From Boseongicola aestuarii (GTDB lineage: Bacteria > Pseudomonadota > Alphaproteobacteria > Rhodobacterales > Rhodobacteraceae), in assembly GCF_900184815.1 (NCBI RefSeq), contig NZ_FXXQ01000007.1:97501-161500 (forward strand): 64,000 nucleotides of DNA. Direction: 5' to 3'. Each line of letters begins with the position of its first letter. Within the stretch, counting starts at the first letter, position 1. Of the stretch, positions 44,481-52,605 are shown in pieces. A program made the translations under genes and the position numbers. The notes beneath the pieces were generated by a model that was given only the letters and a program-made list of their open reading frames with translations, did not search any database and was not told the origin of the DNA.

Positions 44481-44687
44481 ATGGCCACTGGCACCGTGAA
44501 ATGGTTCAATACCACCAAAGGCTACGGCTTCATCGCGCCAGATGCAGGCGGAAAAGACGTATTTGTTCACATCAGCGCGGTTGAGCGCTCGGGGCTGACC
44601 GGCCTCGCCGACGACCAAAAGGTCAGTTATGAACTCGCCTCCGGCCGTGATGGCCGCGAGAACGCTGAAAACATTTCCCTGCTCTAA
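44481..44687 (+). CDS. CspA-family cold shock protein (copy 2)
   Basis: A 68-residue paralogue of the gene at 43.5 kb, starting MATGTVKWFNTTKGYGFIAP with RNP1 KGYGFI and RNP2 VFVHIS. The differences are concentrated near the C-terminus (ELASGRDGRENAENISLL). The SD ACGGAGACC precedes the ATG. It overlaps the convergent BrnA-like gene by 4 nt at the 3' end. Confidence 0.95.
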   Translation: MATGTVKWFNTTKGYGFIAPDAGGKDVFVHISAVERSGLTGLADDQKVSYELASGRDGRENAENISLL

Positions 44688-45217
44688 TCTGATGCGCTGG
44701 CGTCCGGGGGTTTGCCCCCGGTCGCCTCATCCCCTGACGTGCGCGCGATGACCGAAAGACCGTCGCGCAGACCCTCGTTGTAGGCCCAGTTTTCGGCCAG
44801 GGTCTTGCCACCGGCCATCACGTCGTCCGGTTCGCGATCTTCAAGCCACGCGATGCCATCCGCCTCAAGCTGCTCCAAAAGATCACGATACATTCCGGAC
44901 TTTTCGGCAATTTTCATCTGCATCCACGTTTCCAGAATCCGGTTGATCCGCCCCTGATACCCCGCGCCCATCGCCCGGTACATCTTGACCACCGCTTCAT
45001 CCAGATACAGCGACACTTTCTTTTTCGGCGCGGCTGTTTCCATGTCCAGCTCCAGCGTCAGCCACGCCTCCGGCACCTCGCGCCGGGCTTCCTCCAGAAA
45101 ATTGTTGCTCTCGTTGCTGGCATAAAACAGCAGTTGATGGAAACGCGCCTCGGCCATGCGGCGGGTTTTGGTTCCGGTCCTTTTGGACGTCCAGATGACA
45201 GGCGGGGACATGGGCAT
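44684..45217 (-). CDS. BrnA-antitoxin-like DNA-binding protein without a BrnT partner
   Basis: A 177-residue protein. Its middle, about residues 68-110, reads KKKVSLYLDEAVVKMYRAMG then AGYQGRINRILETWM, the ribbon-helix-helix-like BrnA antitoxin pattern (K-V-(S/T)-LxLD-x-VVxxxRAxGxGYQxRIN). The N-terminal 60 residues (FYASNESNNFLEEARREVPE) and the C-terminal helix (ENWAYNEGLRDGLSVIARTS) are extra. No brnT toxin gene is next to it. Starts at 45217, 45211 or 45157 are possible. Four 11-bp repeats lie upstream, so it may be an autoregulated DNA-binding protein. Confidence 0.75.
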   Translation of the reverse strand: MPMSPPVIWTSKRTGTKTRRMAEARFHQLLFYASNESNNFLEEARREVPEAWLTLELDMETAAPKKKVSLYLDEAVVKMYRAMGAGYQGRINRILETWMQMKIAEKSGMYRDLLEQLEADGIAWLEDREPDDVMAGGKTLAENWAYNEGLRDGLSVIARTSGDEATGGKPPDASASD

Positions 45218-45293
45218 GCACTCTCAGTTTTATCGACACGCAAGCAGCATCGCACGGCGAAGTTAAGCGTCAAAAAACACACAGAACGGTCGC

Positions 45294-45337
45294 ACCGACG
45301 TGATACCGACGTTGAACCGACGTGACACAGACGTTGC
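45294..45337. repeat. Four tandem 11-bp repeats upstream of the BrnA-like gene
   Basis: Units start at 45294, 45305, 45316 and 45327 with exact 11-bp spacing: ACCGACGTGAT, ACCGACGTTGA, ACCGACGTGAC and ACAGACGTTGC. The period is close to one helical turn, so the sites are all on one face of the DNA. They lie 77-120 bp before the start of the BrnA-like gene, probably within or near its promoter. Confidence 0.8.
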
Positions 45338-46238
45338 CCTTTCACCCCGGTCTTTCGACCTGCCGGAAGGGGCAAGAAAATGCTGAAAACCCATATATTC
45401 CATACATTTAAATTCCCTTATCCCTTGCGTTTCCAGCGGCTTGAAGCGCGACCTGAATGTGACGGCGGTCCGCCTGAACACCCCACTTCCACCGCTTTAA
45501 TCCCGCCGCCGCGATCCCGGTCCGCCGGTCGCTGCGGCATTCCCCAAGTCAGGGTCTATCCCCATCAAAGTTCTGTCGGCTCACGGCGTTTTTCGGCGAC
45601 TGGCAGAAACGCCAGTGCCCATCGGCAAGCCTCCGCTGCCGGGACACGAACCCGGCGAAGTCTCAGCCGAACCACGCTGAAAACATCGCTTCATTCCGGC
45701 GGGAACTAAATGCATTTGCATCCGCTCCGGGCCGCACCCTCCCTACCGCACCGCTTTCATGGTCCCCCGACTCGATCGCCTTCGCGGCCCCGCAAAACAA
45801 GGCCACTCCGGCAGATACGATCCACCCCAACTTTCACGCCAGGGTGGGTCAGGGGACGGCGCGAACGCCAATCCGAATGGCGTCAATGCAGGCGGCAATA
45901 TCCACGGCATCACCAATTCCCTCGGCAAGGGTGGCGACCGCCCAAACACCGACGGAATACGCGGTCAGGCCATCGAGCTTGAAACGATGCACGGAGGCAG
46001 TGGCATCAAGAGTCGCAATGCCGACTGACTGGCGCGGAAGCACTCAGGGTGCGTCCGTTCCGCGTCTCCACTTCGTGTTAAGAAAACCGTGGTATCGCGT
46101 TTGCTCGCTGTCTCGCCTTGGCTTTCGTGCACCCGGCAAGGATGTCACATATCGACGACGCGCCATTTTGGCGGGCTTCCCCCGAATCGGAAGTCGTGTC
46201 TATCGTGGTGGTCGAGCAGATAAAAACGTCGCAACGAA
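45338..46238. other. About 0.9 kb without a convincing gene
   Basis: Open frames here (for example 45380-45709 plus, 45759-46028 plus, 45849-46043 minus) lack SD sequences, signal peptides or recognisable motifs, and their composition is typical of chance frames in GC-rich DNA. An AT-rich patch at 45388-45425 could hold a promoter, and ATGCA-TT-TGCAT at 45709-45720 is a small palindrome. Candidate contents are a small RNA or degraded coding sequence. Confidence 0.4.
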
Positions 46239-46619
46239 TTGCGGGCTAAAGCATTGATTAATAAACTTTTTCCATTCGCCCTGGCGGCTCTGGCAGTGAT
46301 CCTTGCCGCCATTTTCGGACTTTCCCAGTCATTGGGAGCGCACCCCTTTTGGTCCACCCAGATTGCCCTGATCGGCGCCCCCCTCGGTGCCGTTCTTGCG
46401 CTTGTCCTGCGCTTTGCGACGCAGTTTCGGTGGACAGCCGCGCTTGCGGCCTTGGTCCTGACAGGCATAGCGTTCGCAATGGCCAGCATGGGTAAATCGC
46501 GCTTCGCCGCGTCTTATGCCGAGGACGTGCAGGCCGGTCAGCTTTGGTATTTTGGCTGGATCGCCGTCGCGCTTTTCACCACGACCACGCTCGCGCTCAT
46601 CTGGCCAAAGCGTCGCTGA
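46239..46619 (+). CDS. Hypothetical small membrane protein
   Basis: A 126-residue protein with four hydrophobic segments: FPFALAALAVILAAIFGLSQ, TQIALIGAPLGAVLALVL, WTAALAALVLTGIAFAM and WYFGWIAVALFTTTTLALIW. No family recognised. The start is uncertain: TTG codons at 46239 and 46254 are available, without a good SD. Its 3' end overlaps the convergent imuA-like gene by 23 nt. Confidence 0.65.
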   Translation: MRAKALINKLFPFALAALAVILAAIFGLSQSLGAHPFWSTQIALIGAPLGAVLALVLRFATQFRWTAALAALVLTGIAFAMASMGKSRFAASYAEDVQAGQLWYFGWIAVALFTTTTLALIWPKRR

Positions 46620-47235
46620 CAGGGCCGTCGGTCAGCGCGAAGCCTTCCTTCAACCCCTTGATGTAGAACCTCTTCTCCGGCGAAGTCCGCGCCCGCACGC
46701 GGTCCAGAACCCAGGCTTCGGCCTTGGTATCCACGTGTGCTGCGCGCATCGACCAGCGGGTCTCCACCCCCGGCGCCCCGCCCTTGTCCGGCGTCAACAA
46801 CAGCCCCAAAGGCGGCGCAGCCGACAATTCCGCCCCCGTCTCGGCCGCCAGATGCAAGCGCCGCACAGCCGTCAGTCCCGGCGGCCCCGGCAAGTCCGCC
46901 ACGATCAAGGGAATAACCCCTGCCCTCAACGCTTCTTCCGTGCACCACAGCAAATCCTCGGGCCGTTTCGGCGTCGCCATAATGATCCGTCCGGGATCGA
47001 CAAACCGCATGAAACCTTCAGGATTGAGCCGCCCCGGCGCCCACGACGGCCTTATCCAAAGGATGTTGCCCACCATCGCCTGCCCCACCGCAAACGCCAT
47101 CGTGCGCCGCGCGTTGCCGCAAATCTCATGCGCCCGCCCCCGCTCGAACGTCACGTCTTCCAGCACCTTCACAGCAGGCGCTTTGGGGCCACGATGGCTC
47201 TGACGGGTCAGAAGATGGGAAACAGCAGCAGGCAT
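46597..47235 (-). CDS. imuA: ImuA-like RecA-fold protein (SOS mutagenesis)
   Basis: A 212-residue protein that I assign to ImuA by eye. The run GRAHEICGNARRTMAFAVGQ, ILWIRPSW, RIIMATPKRPEDLLWCTEEA, LRAGVIPLIVADLP, GLTAVRRLHLAAETGAE and GVETRWSM follows the ImuA order (ALHE, VLWI, ALWAMEEALRSG, LTASRRLQLAAE, ATRW). There is no intact Walker A motif. The identification is strongly supported by a perfect SOS box 16 bp upstream with the same geometry as at imuB, which lies 42 kb away. It stands alone; dnaE2 is not in the window. Confidence 0.75.
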   Translation of the reverse strand: MPAAVSHLLTRQSHRGPKAPAVKVLEDVTFERGRAHEICGNARRTMAFAVGQAMVGNILWIRPSWAPGRLNPEGFMRFVDPGRIIMATPKRPEDLLWCTEEALRAGVIPLIVADLPGPPGLTAVRRLHLAAETGAELSAAPPLGLLLTPDKGGAPGVETRWSMRAAHVDTKAEAWVLDRVRARTSPEKRFYIKGLKEGFALTDGPVSDALAR

Positions 47236-47251
47236 ACCCCGCTTTTATCAT

Positions 47252-47266
47252 GTTCGCCTTTTGTTC
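47252..47266 (-). promoter_or_regulatory. LexA (SOS) box of the imuA-like gene
   Basis: GTTC (47252-47255), 7 nt, GTTC (47263-47266): a perfect alphaproteobacterial LexA operator 16 bp before the start codon, in the same orientation relative to its gene as the box at imuB. Confidence 0.85.
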
Positions 47267-47340
47267 TCAATCCCCCGCTTCGCCTTGCCAATCCCTGTTC
47301 AAACGCTATCCCTTTCCCTAACACGAAGGAGATTTCCAAT

Positions 47341-48387
47341 ATGAACCGAATCCAACTCGGCCGCACCGGCATCGAGGTCAGCGACTATTGCCTCGGCACC
47401 ATGACCTTCGGCACACAAACCCCCGAATCCGACGCTCACACCCAGATCGACATGGCGCTCGACGCCGGCATCGACTTTCTCGATACGGCGGAAATGTATC
47501 CCGTGAACCCGGTCCGTGCAGAGACCGTCGGCGTCACCGAAACGATCATCGGCAATTGGGTCGCCAAATCCGGCAAGCGCGACAAGATGGTCATCGCCAC
47601 CAAACACTCGGGCGAAAACAGCCGCTTCGTGCGGCACGGTCAGGATATATCGGCCGCCACCGTACGCGAGACCCTCGAAAGCTCACTGAAGCGCCTGCAG
47701 ACCGACTACGTCGACCTCTACCAGTTCCACTGGCCCAACCGCGGCTCGTTCATGTTCCGCCAGAACTGGGACTTCGACCCCCGCAAACAGCCCGCGCAAA
47801 ACGCAATCCTCGACAACATGGCCGAAACCATGGACGTCCTGAATGACCTCGTAAAAGAGGGAAAAATGCGCGCCTTTGGCCTGTCCAACGACAGCGCATG
47901 GGGCACGATGAACTGGCTCAACGCCGCTGCCAAAATCGACGGCCCGCGCGTTGCCACAATGCAGAACGAATATTCGCTGCTCTGCCGCCTCTACGACACC
48001 GACATGGCCGAACTCAGCCACCACGAAGACGTCACGCTTCTGGCGTTCTCGCCACTGGCCTGTGGCTTCCTCACCGGCAAGTACCGCGGCGGCAACATCC
48101 CCGCAGGCTCACGCATGGCGATCAACGAATCGGTCGGCGGCCGCAACAGCCCCCGCGTGGCCGAAGCCGTCGAAATCTACGCCGCAATCGCCGAAAAATT
48201 CAACATCGACCTCACGCACATGGCGCTGCAATGGTGCCGCACGCGGCCCTTCCCGACGATCCCGATCTTCGGCGCAACCACCACAGACCAACTGGCCCAT
48301 ATCCTCAAGGCGCCCTCGGTCACGCTGCCCGACGACCTGCTAGCTGAGGTATCCAAGGCACACCGCAGCTACCCGATGCCCTATTAA
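47341..48387 (+). CDS. Aldo/keto reductase, Tas-like
   Basis: A 348-residue NADP-dependent reductase starting MNRIQLGRTGIEVSDYCLGT. Catalytic residues: DFLDTAEMYPVNP (Asp, Tyr), MVIATKHSG (Lys), LYQFHWPNRG (His). The DTAEMYP and the inserted FRQNWDFDPRKQ segment resemble the Tas subgroup. Substrate unknown. AAGGAG lies 10 nt before the ATG. It starts 74 bp from the SOS box on the other strand. Confidence 0.9.
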   Translation: MNRIQLGRTGIEVSDYCLGTMTFGTQTPESDAHTQIDMALDAGIDFLDTAEMYPVNPVRAETVGVTETIIGNWVAKSGKRDKMVIATKHSGENSRFVRHGQDISAATVRETLESSLKRLQTDYVDLYQFHWPNRGSFMFRQNWDFDPRKQPAQNAILDNMAETMDVLNDLVKEGKMRAFGLSNDSAWGTMNWLNAAAKIDGPRVATMQNEYSLLCRLYDTDMAELSHHEDVTLLAFSPLACGFLTGKYRGGNIPAGSRMAINESVGGRNSPRVAEAVEIYAAIAEKFNIDLTHMALQWCRTRPFPTIPIFGATTTDQLAHILKAPSVTLPDDLLAEVSKAHRSYPMPY

Positions 48388-48460
48388 CCACGACCCGTGT
48401 TGCCGGGCCTCATTTGCCTCCCTAAGGTCCGCATCAACACGGGGGTTTCGGGGAGGACGA

Positions 48461-48811
48461 ATGCTGGCGCTTGGTCGCGGTTTCTTGATGATCTGCCTCA
48501 CCCTGACACTTCTTGCGTGTCAGGAGGACGGCCCGCGTGCTTCCGGCGAAACCGGCGGAGTTCCCGACCCACTGGCCGAGCAACGCGCCGCCTGCGAACG
48601 CACCGGGGGCCGCTGGGGCGCACGCTCAGGCGGCATCCTTTTCACTTGCTACCGCCCCTCAAGTGACGCCAACCAGCTGTGTCGTGCTTCATCCGATTGC
48701 GAAAGCGTCTGCCTTGCCCGTTCGCGCACCTGTGCTCCGACGACGCCTTTCCTCGGCTGCCACGAAATCCTGACCGAAAACGGCGGTCGCGCCACCCAGT
48801 GTATCAACTGA
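48461..48811 (+). CDS. Cys-rich putative lipoprotein
   Basis: A 116-residue protein with a lipoprotein signal (GFLMICLTLTLLAC). The mature part has eight cysteines in a regular pattern (RAACERTGGRWG, ILFTCYRP, NQLCRASSDCESVCLARSRT, LGCHEILTENG), likely disulfide-bonded in the periplasm. No known domain. The stop overlaps the lipocalin start by one base (TGATG), so the three genes here form one operon. Confidence 0.78.
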   Translation: MLALGRGFLMICLTLTLLACQEDGPRASGETGGVPDPLAEQRAACERTGGRWGARSGGILFTCYRPSSDANQLCRASSDCESVCLARSRTCAPTTPFLGCHEILTENGGRATQCIN

Positions 48812-49329
48812 TGCGCGCAGCGGTTCTCCTCCCCCTGGCCCTTGCGGCCTGCGTCGCCTTGCCCGAATACCGCGACACAGACGTGCCGATCTCGTCGATG
48901 GCCACGTTCGAACCCGCCAAATACGCCGGCACTTGGTTCGAGATCGCCAGCTTCCCGGTCCCCTTCCAGTCCGGCTGCCGCAATACCACGGCCACCTACA
49001 CCGCGGCTCCCGACGGCACACTGGATATCCTGAATGCCTGCGACACCGACGATGGCCGGGAACAAATCGGCGGCACCGCCCGCCTCGACGGTCCCGGTCG
49101 TCTGAAAATTCGCCTCGATGGCGTGCCCTTTGCCGCCGATTACTGGGTGCTTTGGGTCGACACAGACTATCGCACCGCAGTTGTCGGCACGCCTGCAGGC
49201 CGCTCCGGCTGGATCCTGAACCGCGAACCGACCATTCCCGCCGACCGCCTGAAAGCGGCGCGCGATATATTGGCCTTCAACGGCTACGACCTGACCCAAC
49301 TTCAAATAACCACGCAGGAGGCACCATGA
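48811..49329 (+). CDS. Blc-like bacterial lipocalin
   Basis: A 172-residue outer-membrane lipoprotein: signal MRAAVLLPLALAAC, then the lipocalin fold with the GxW motif (YAGTWFEIASFP), the YWVLWVDTDYRTAVVGTP strand pair and the closing SGWILNREP. Binds lipids or lysophospholipids in relatives. Preceded by the Cys-rich lipoprotein (1-nt overlap) and followed by an NAD-binding protein (4-nt overlap). Confidence 0.92.
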   Translation: MRAAVLLPLALAACVALPEYRDTDVPISSMATFEPAKYAGTWFEIASFPVPFQSGCRNTTATYTAAPDGTLDILNACDTDDGREQIGGTARLDGPGRLKIRLDGVPFAADYWVLWVDTDYRTAVVGTPAGRSGWILNREPTIPADRLKAARDILAFNGYDLTQLQITTQEAP

Positions 49330-49829
49330 CCCGAAAAGTAGCGGTTCTTGGCCTTGGCACGCGCGGCGGCGATATTGCGACCGCCTTTCACAAAATCGGC
49401 TGGGCAGTTTCGGGCTTCGACCCTGACCAGCTTGCGGAAGGCGTCCCCGACCTCAAGCGCGACTGGACCCGCGAATCCACGATTTCCGGCACTGTCCGGG
49501 GCGCCGACTGGGTCATGATCTGCCTCCCCGAGCGCCTGGAACTAATGCGCAAGGTCATCCAGCGCGCCCAAAGCGAAGCACCTCATGACGCCGTCATCGC
49601 CGTTGTCACGCACGACTTCGACATCGACGCCGTGCAAGGATGCGCGCACCGTCCGGCACAGGTTCTGCGCGTCGATCAAGGCGAAGACGGCGGCTATTTG
49701 ATTGATGTCTCCTCCAAGACAGACCCTGTGGCCAAGTCCGATGCCAGACGCGTGCTGGCGCAACTCGCCGCTCAGGAATTCGTGCCGAAATCCCGCAAGG
49801 TTCAGCTTCCCAAGGCCGAAAGCGCCTGA
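49326..49829 (+). CDS. Single Rossmann-domain NAD(P)-binding protein
   Basis: A 167-residue protein with an N-terminal dinucleotide-binding fold, VAVLGLGTRGGDIATAFHKI with GWAVSGFDPD, and later DWVMICLPERLELMRKVIQ, similar to the N-terminal domain of 3-hydroxyisobutyrate or 3-hydroxyacyl-CoA dehydrogenases. The catalytic C-terminal domain of those enzymes is absent, so activity is doubtful. CAGGAGG precedes the ATG. It overlaps the convergent XRE gene by 28 nt. Confidence 0.75.
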   Translation: MTRKVAVLGLGTRGGDIATAFHKIGWAVSGFDPDQLAEGVPDLKRDWTRESTISGTVRGADWVMICLPERLELMRKVIQRAQSEAPHDAVIAVVTHDFDIDAVQGCAHRPAQVLRVDQGEDGGYLIDVSSKTDPVAKSDARRVLAQLAAQEFVPKSRKVQLPKAESA

Positions 49830-50650
49830 AGATGGCCGGGCCAGTCCCGCTCTGACACATAGGCCTCGCGCACCAGCCCGTCGAATTGCTCGGTCAGCAC
49901 CTTGACCCGCTCGCGGTCGCGAAACGCCATGTAGTACTGCCCGACATACAAGACCGCCACCAAAGGCCCGAACACCGTCAGCGGCGCGGAATAGACCCGC
50001 CGCGCATCGAACAGAAACACCCTCAAAGACGGGAAAAGCTCTTCATGTAGCTGCTTCAGATACCGCATCTGCTCATCGCGCACGAACTTCGGCAGTCCCC
50101 GGTAATATCCGGAACACGACACCAGCGACTCCATCTCGTAAAGCGGCATCGCGATCTCATAGTCCGACAAGGATTGCTGCATCCAGTCCAGTCTATCCCG
50201 GCTGGCCCCGATCGCCTGATCCACCGATTTGCCCAGATGCGGCTTGTACTCCCACCGAAGCAGCGCACTGGTCTTCAGCATATCAGGCAACGTCGCCGGA
50301 ACGTGACGTATCTTGTAGCCGGCCGCCTCCTGATGCCACGCGAAAATCTGTTCATCAATCAGCGCCCGAGGAGCCTGAGACACCTGCATCGAAGCGGCAA
50401 GAAGATCGGCAGCCCGTTCGGGCTTGTCGGAAAGCCCCAACAGCCAGTCGCCCGAAACACCCAATGCGGCGGCACATTCCGCCACCACCTGCGCGTTCGG
50501 CATCCTCGGACTGTCTCGCGTCAAAAGCTGGGAAATCGTCGAACGATCGACCCCCACGACCCGCGCCAGCCCGCTTTGAGTCGCGGACTTCTCGGCCATC
50601 GCTTCAGAAAGACGGAGTTTAAACAGTTTTGCGCGGTCTCTTTTGTCCAT
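49802..50650 (-). CDS. XRE-family HTH regulator with large C-terminal domain
   Basis: A 282-residue regulator. Residues about 10-70 form a lambda-repressor-like HTH (SATQSGLARVVGVDRSTISQ, MPNAQVVAECAAALGVSG). The remaining 200 residues are an uncharacterised domain with several aromatic-rich segments (YEMESLVSCSGYYRGLPKF, YVGQYYMAFRDRERV). The ATG at 50650 follows GTGGCGAAA; a GTG at 50659 would touch the operator. It is divergent from a desaturase gene across a perfect palindrome. Confidence 0.85.
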   Translation of the reverse strand: MDKRDRAKLFKLRLSEAMAEKSATQSGLARVVGVDRSTISQLLTRDSPRMPNAQVVAECAAALGVSGDWLLGLSDKPERAADLLAASMQVSQAPRALIDEQIFAWHQEAAGYKIRHVPATLPDMLKTSALLRWEYKPHLGKSVDQAIGASRDRLDWMQQSLSDYEIAMPLYEMESLVSCSGYYRGLPKFVRDEQMRYLKQLHEELFPSLRVFLFDARRVYSAPLTVFGPLVAVLYVGQYYMAFRDRERVKVLTEQFDGLVREAYVSERDWPGHLQALSALGS

Positions 50651-50660
50651 TTTCGCCACA

Positions 50661-50682
50661 TATGGTGAATTATTTCACCATA
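50661..50682. promoter_or_regulatory. Perfect 22-bp operator-like palindrome between XRE regulator and desaturase
   Basis: TATGGTGAA-TTAT-TTCACCATA has 9-bp arms and a 4-nt AT spacer. It starts 10 bp upstream of the regulator ATG and lies 64 bp before the desaturase ATG. It is the only strong dyad in the shared region, so self- and neighbour-regulation by the XRE protein is likely. Confidence 0.75.
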
Positions 50683-50745
50683 GTTGAATTTATGTTGACC
50701 ACAAACCAAATCGTTCACGCGTCCGTGATATGCAAAACCGGAGGT

Positions 50746-51672
50746 ATGGGAACCCACGAACGCCGAACACTTTTCCAGTCCGCCACACCCGGATCAACCG
50801 AATGGCCAACGCTTGTGTTGTTGGCGATCACCTACGCGGTTTGGGCCTTGGCAACCACATGGCTCGCCTCGCTTTCAACCCCGCTCGCGGTGATCGTTAC
50901 CGCCATCGCCATCGCGCAATTCTCCTCCCTGCAACACGAGGCAATCCACGGGCACCCGTTTGAAAACACGACCCTCAACGCCCTCCTTGTCGCGCCCGCA
51001 CTGACCCTGATCCTGCCTTATGCCCGCTTCCGCGACACCCATCTCGACCACCACCTCGACAGCCGCCTGACCGACCCCTACGACGACCCCGAGAGCAACT
51101 ACATCGACCCTGGCGACTGGGAAAAGATGTCCCGCGTCGAACGCATGATCCGCACCGCCAATAACACCCTCGCTGGTCGCCTTATCATCGGCCCCATCCT
51201 CGGAACGGCCTGTTTCCTGCGCGCCGACTGGCGCAATCGCACAACCGATCCGCGCGTCCTCAAAGGCTGGGCATGGCACCTTCCCGCCATGATCCCCGTG
51301 CTGTTCTGGCTCGCCAGCATCGCGACACTGTCCATCTGGGCCTACGCCGTCGCAATCTACTTCGGCCTGTCGCTCCTGCGCATCCGCACCTTCCTCGAAC
51401 ATCAGGCCCACGAACACGCACTCGGTCGCACTGTCATCATCGACGACCAAGGGCCCCTCGCCATCCTCTTTCTCAACAATAACTATCACGTCCTGCACCA
51501 CACCCACCCGCGCGCACCGTGGTACAAACTCCCCGGCCTCTTCCGCCAGAACCCTGACCGCTACCTCAAGCAGAACGACGGCTATTTCTACCGCTCCTAC
51601 GCGCAGGTTTTCGCTAAGTACTTCCTGCGCCGCAAAGACCCGGTGCCACACCCCCTCTGGCGGCGCAGCTAA
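50746..51672 (+). CDS. Fatty acid desaturase-like membrane di-iron enzyme
   Basis: A 308-residue integral membrane protein of the desaturase/hydroxylase superfamily. The three histidine boxes are HEAIHGH (residues about 64-70), HLDHH (about 102-106) and HVLHHTHP (about 247-254), with four hydrophobic stretches between. The substrate could be a fatty acyl chain or carotenoid-like lipid. The ATG at 50746 is only 1 nt from its GGAGG, which is unusually close; the ATG at 50692 is an alternative start. Confidence 0.87.
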   Translation: MGTHERRTLFQSATPGSTEWPTLVLLAITYAVWALATTWLASLSTPLAVIVTAIAIAQFSSLQHEAIHGHPFENTTLNALLVAPALTLILPYARFRDTHLDHHLDSRLTDPYDDPESNYIDPGDWEKMSRVERMIRTANNTLAGRLIIGPILGTACFLRADWRNRTTDPRVLKGWAWHLPAMIPVLFWLASIATLSIWAYAVAIYFGLSLLRIRTFLEHQAHEHALGRTVIIDDQGPLAILFLNNNYHVLHHTHPRAPWYKLPGLFRQNPDRYLKQNDGYFYRSYAQVFAKYFLRRKDPVPHPLWRRS

Positions 51673-51711
51673 ACCCTTTTCATTCCTGCACTTTCCACCC
51701 AAGGTCCGCAG

Positions 51712-52605
51712 ATGGAACTCTGGGTCATCCTCGCCATCGCCGCCGCCCTTTCGCAAACCTTCCGGTTTGCACTGCAAAAAGTGCTGGCAGGAAGCACCCT
51801 CAGCCCTGCCGCCGCCACATGGGCGCGCTTCCTTTGGTCCGCGCCGGTCGTCATCGCAATCATGTCGGCGTACGTCGCCTTGACGCCCGCCACGCTTCCC
51901 GGCGTCAAAACAGGTTTCTGGCCCTACGCGCTGGCCGGCGGAGCCACACAAATCCTCGCCACCATATGCACAGTCGCCCTGTTCAAACGTCGCGCATTCG
52001 CCGTCGGGATCACCTTCAAGAAGACCGAAGTCATGCTCACCGCCATCGCCGGACTTCTCATCCTTGGTGACAGGACCGACCCGTTGGGGGCTTTGTTCAT
52101 TGTCCTTGGGTTTGTCGCCGTGCTGCTTTTGTCAAAGGCGCCGGAAGGCGGCAGTTTCTTCAACAAGGGCGCGGCCATCGGTCTGTTATCTGGCATCTTT
52201 TTCGCGCTGTCGGCGGTCGGCTACCGCGGTGCCGTCCTTGCAATGGACAGCGATAACACCTTTCTCGTCGCAGGCCTGACACTGGCGTTCGTGACCGCGG
52301 CCCAAGCCCTCGCCCTCGGCCTTTGGCTCGCATTGCGCGAACCCGGCCAGATCAGCGAAACCCTGAAAGGCTGGCGCAAATCCTCGCTTGTGGGAGTGTT
52401 CTCGCTTATTGGAAGCTGGTGCTGGTTCGCCGCTTTCTCACTCCAGAACGCGGCCTACGTCTTTGCAGTCGGGCAAATCGAACTGGTTGTCTCGCTGGCG
52501 ATGGGCGTTCTATTCTTTCGTGAAAGACCCTCGGCGCGCGAATTGTTCGGCATGGGACTTCTGACGATCTCGATCACTGCTGTTGCGCTGATCGGTTCAC
52601 GCTAA
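51712..52605 (+). CDS. EamA/DMT-family transporter
   Basis: A 297-residue protein with ten predicted TM helices in two EamA-like repeats. It starts MELWVILAIAAALSQTFRFA; the second repeat ends VGQIELVVSLAMGVLFFRER, then a last helix GMGLLTISITAVALIG. Drug/metabolite transporter superfamily, substrate unknown. It follows the desaturase by 39 bp on the same strand and may be co-transcribed. Overlaps the convergent Nudix gene by 9 nt. Confidence 0.88.
   Translation: MELWVILAIAAALSQTFRFALQKVLAGSTLSPAAATWARFLWSAPVVIAIMSAYVALTPATLPGVKTGFWPYALAGGATQILATICTVALFKRRAFAVGITFKKTEVMLTAIAGLLILGDRTDPLGALFIVLGFVAVLLLSKAPEGGSFFNKGAAIGLLSGIFFALSAVGYRGAVLAMDSDNTFLVAGLTLAFVTAAQALALGLWLALREPGQISETLKGWRKSSLVGVFSLIGSWCWFAAFSLQNAAYVFAVGQIELVVSLAMGVLFFRERPSARELFGMGLLTISITAVALIGSR

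Noticed and set aside
44684-45217. BrnT-BrnA toxin-antitoxin system
   Set aside because: Only the BrnA-like part is present; the neighbouring genes are a csp on one side and an empty gap on the other, so no toxin is encoded.
45759-46028. 90-codon plus-strand frame with Gly/Asn-rich sequence
   Set aside because: No SD, no signal or domain, and an overlapping minus-strand frame looks equally plausible, so neither is called a gene.
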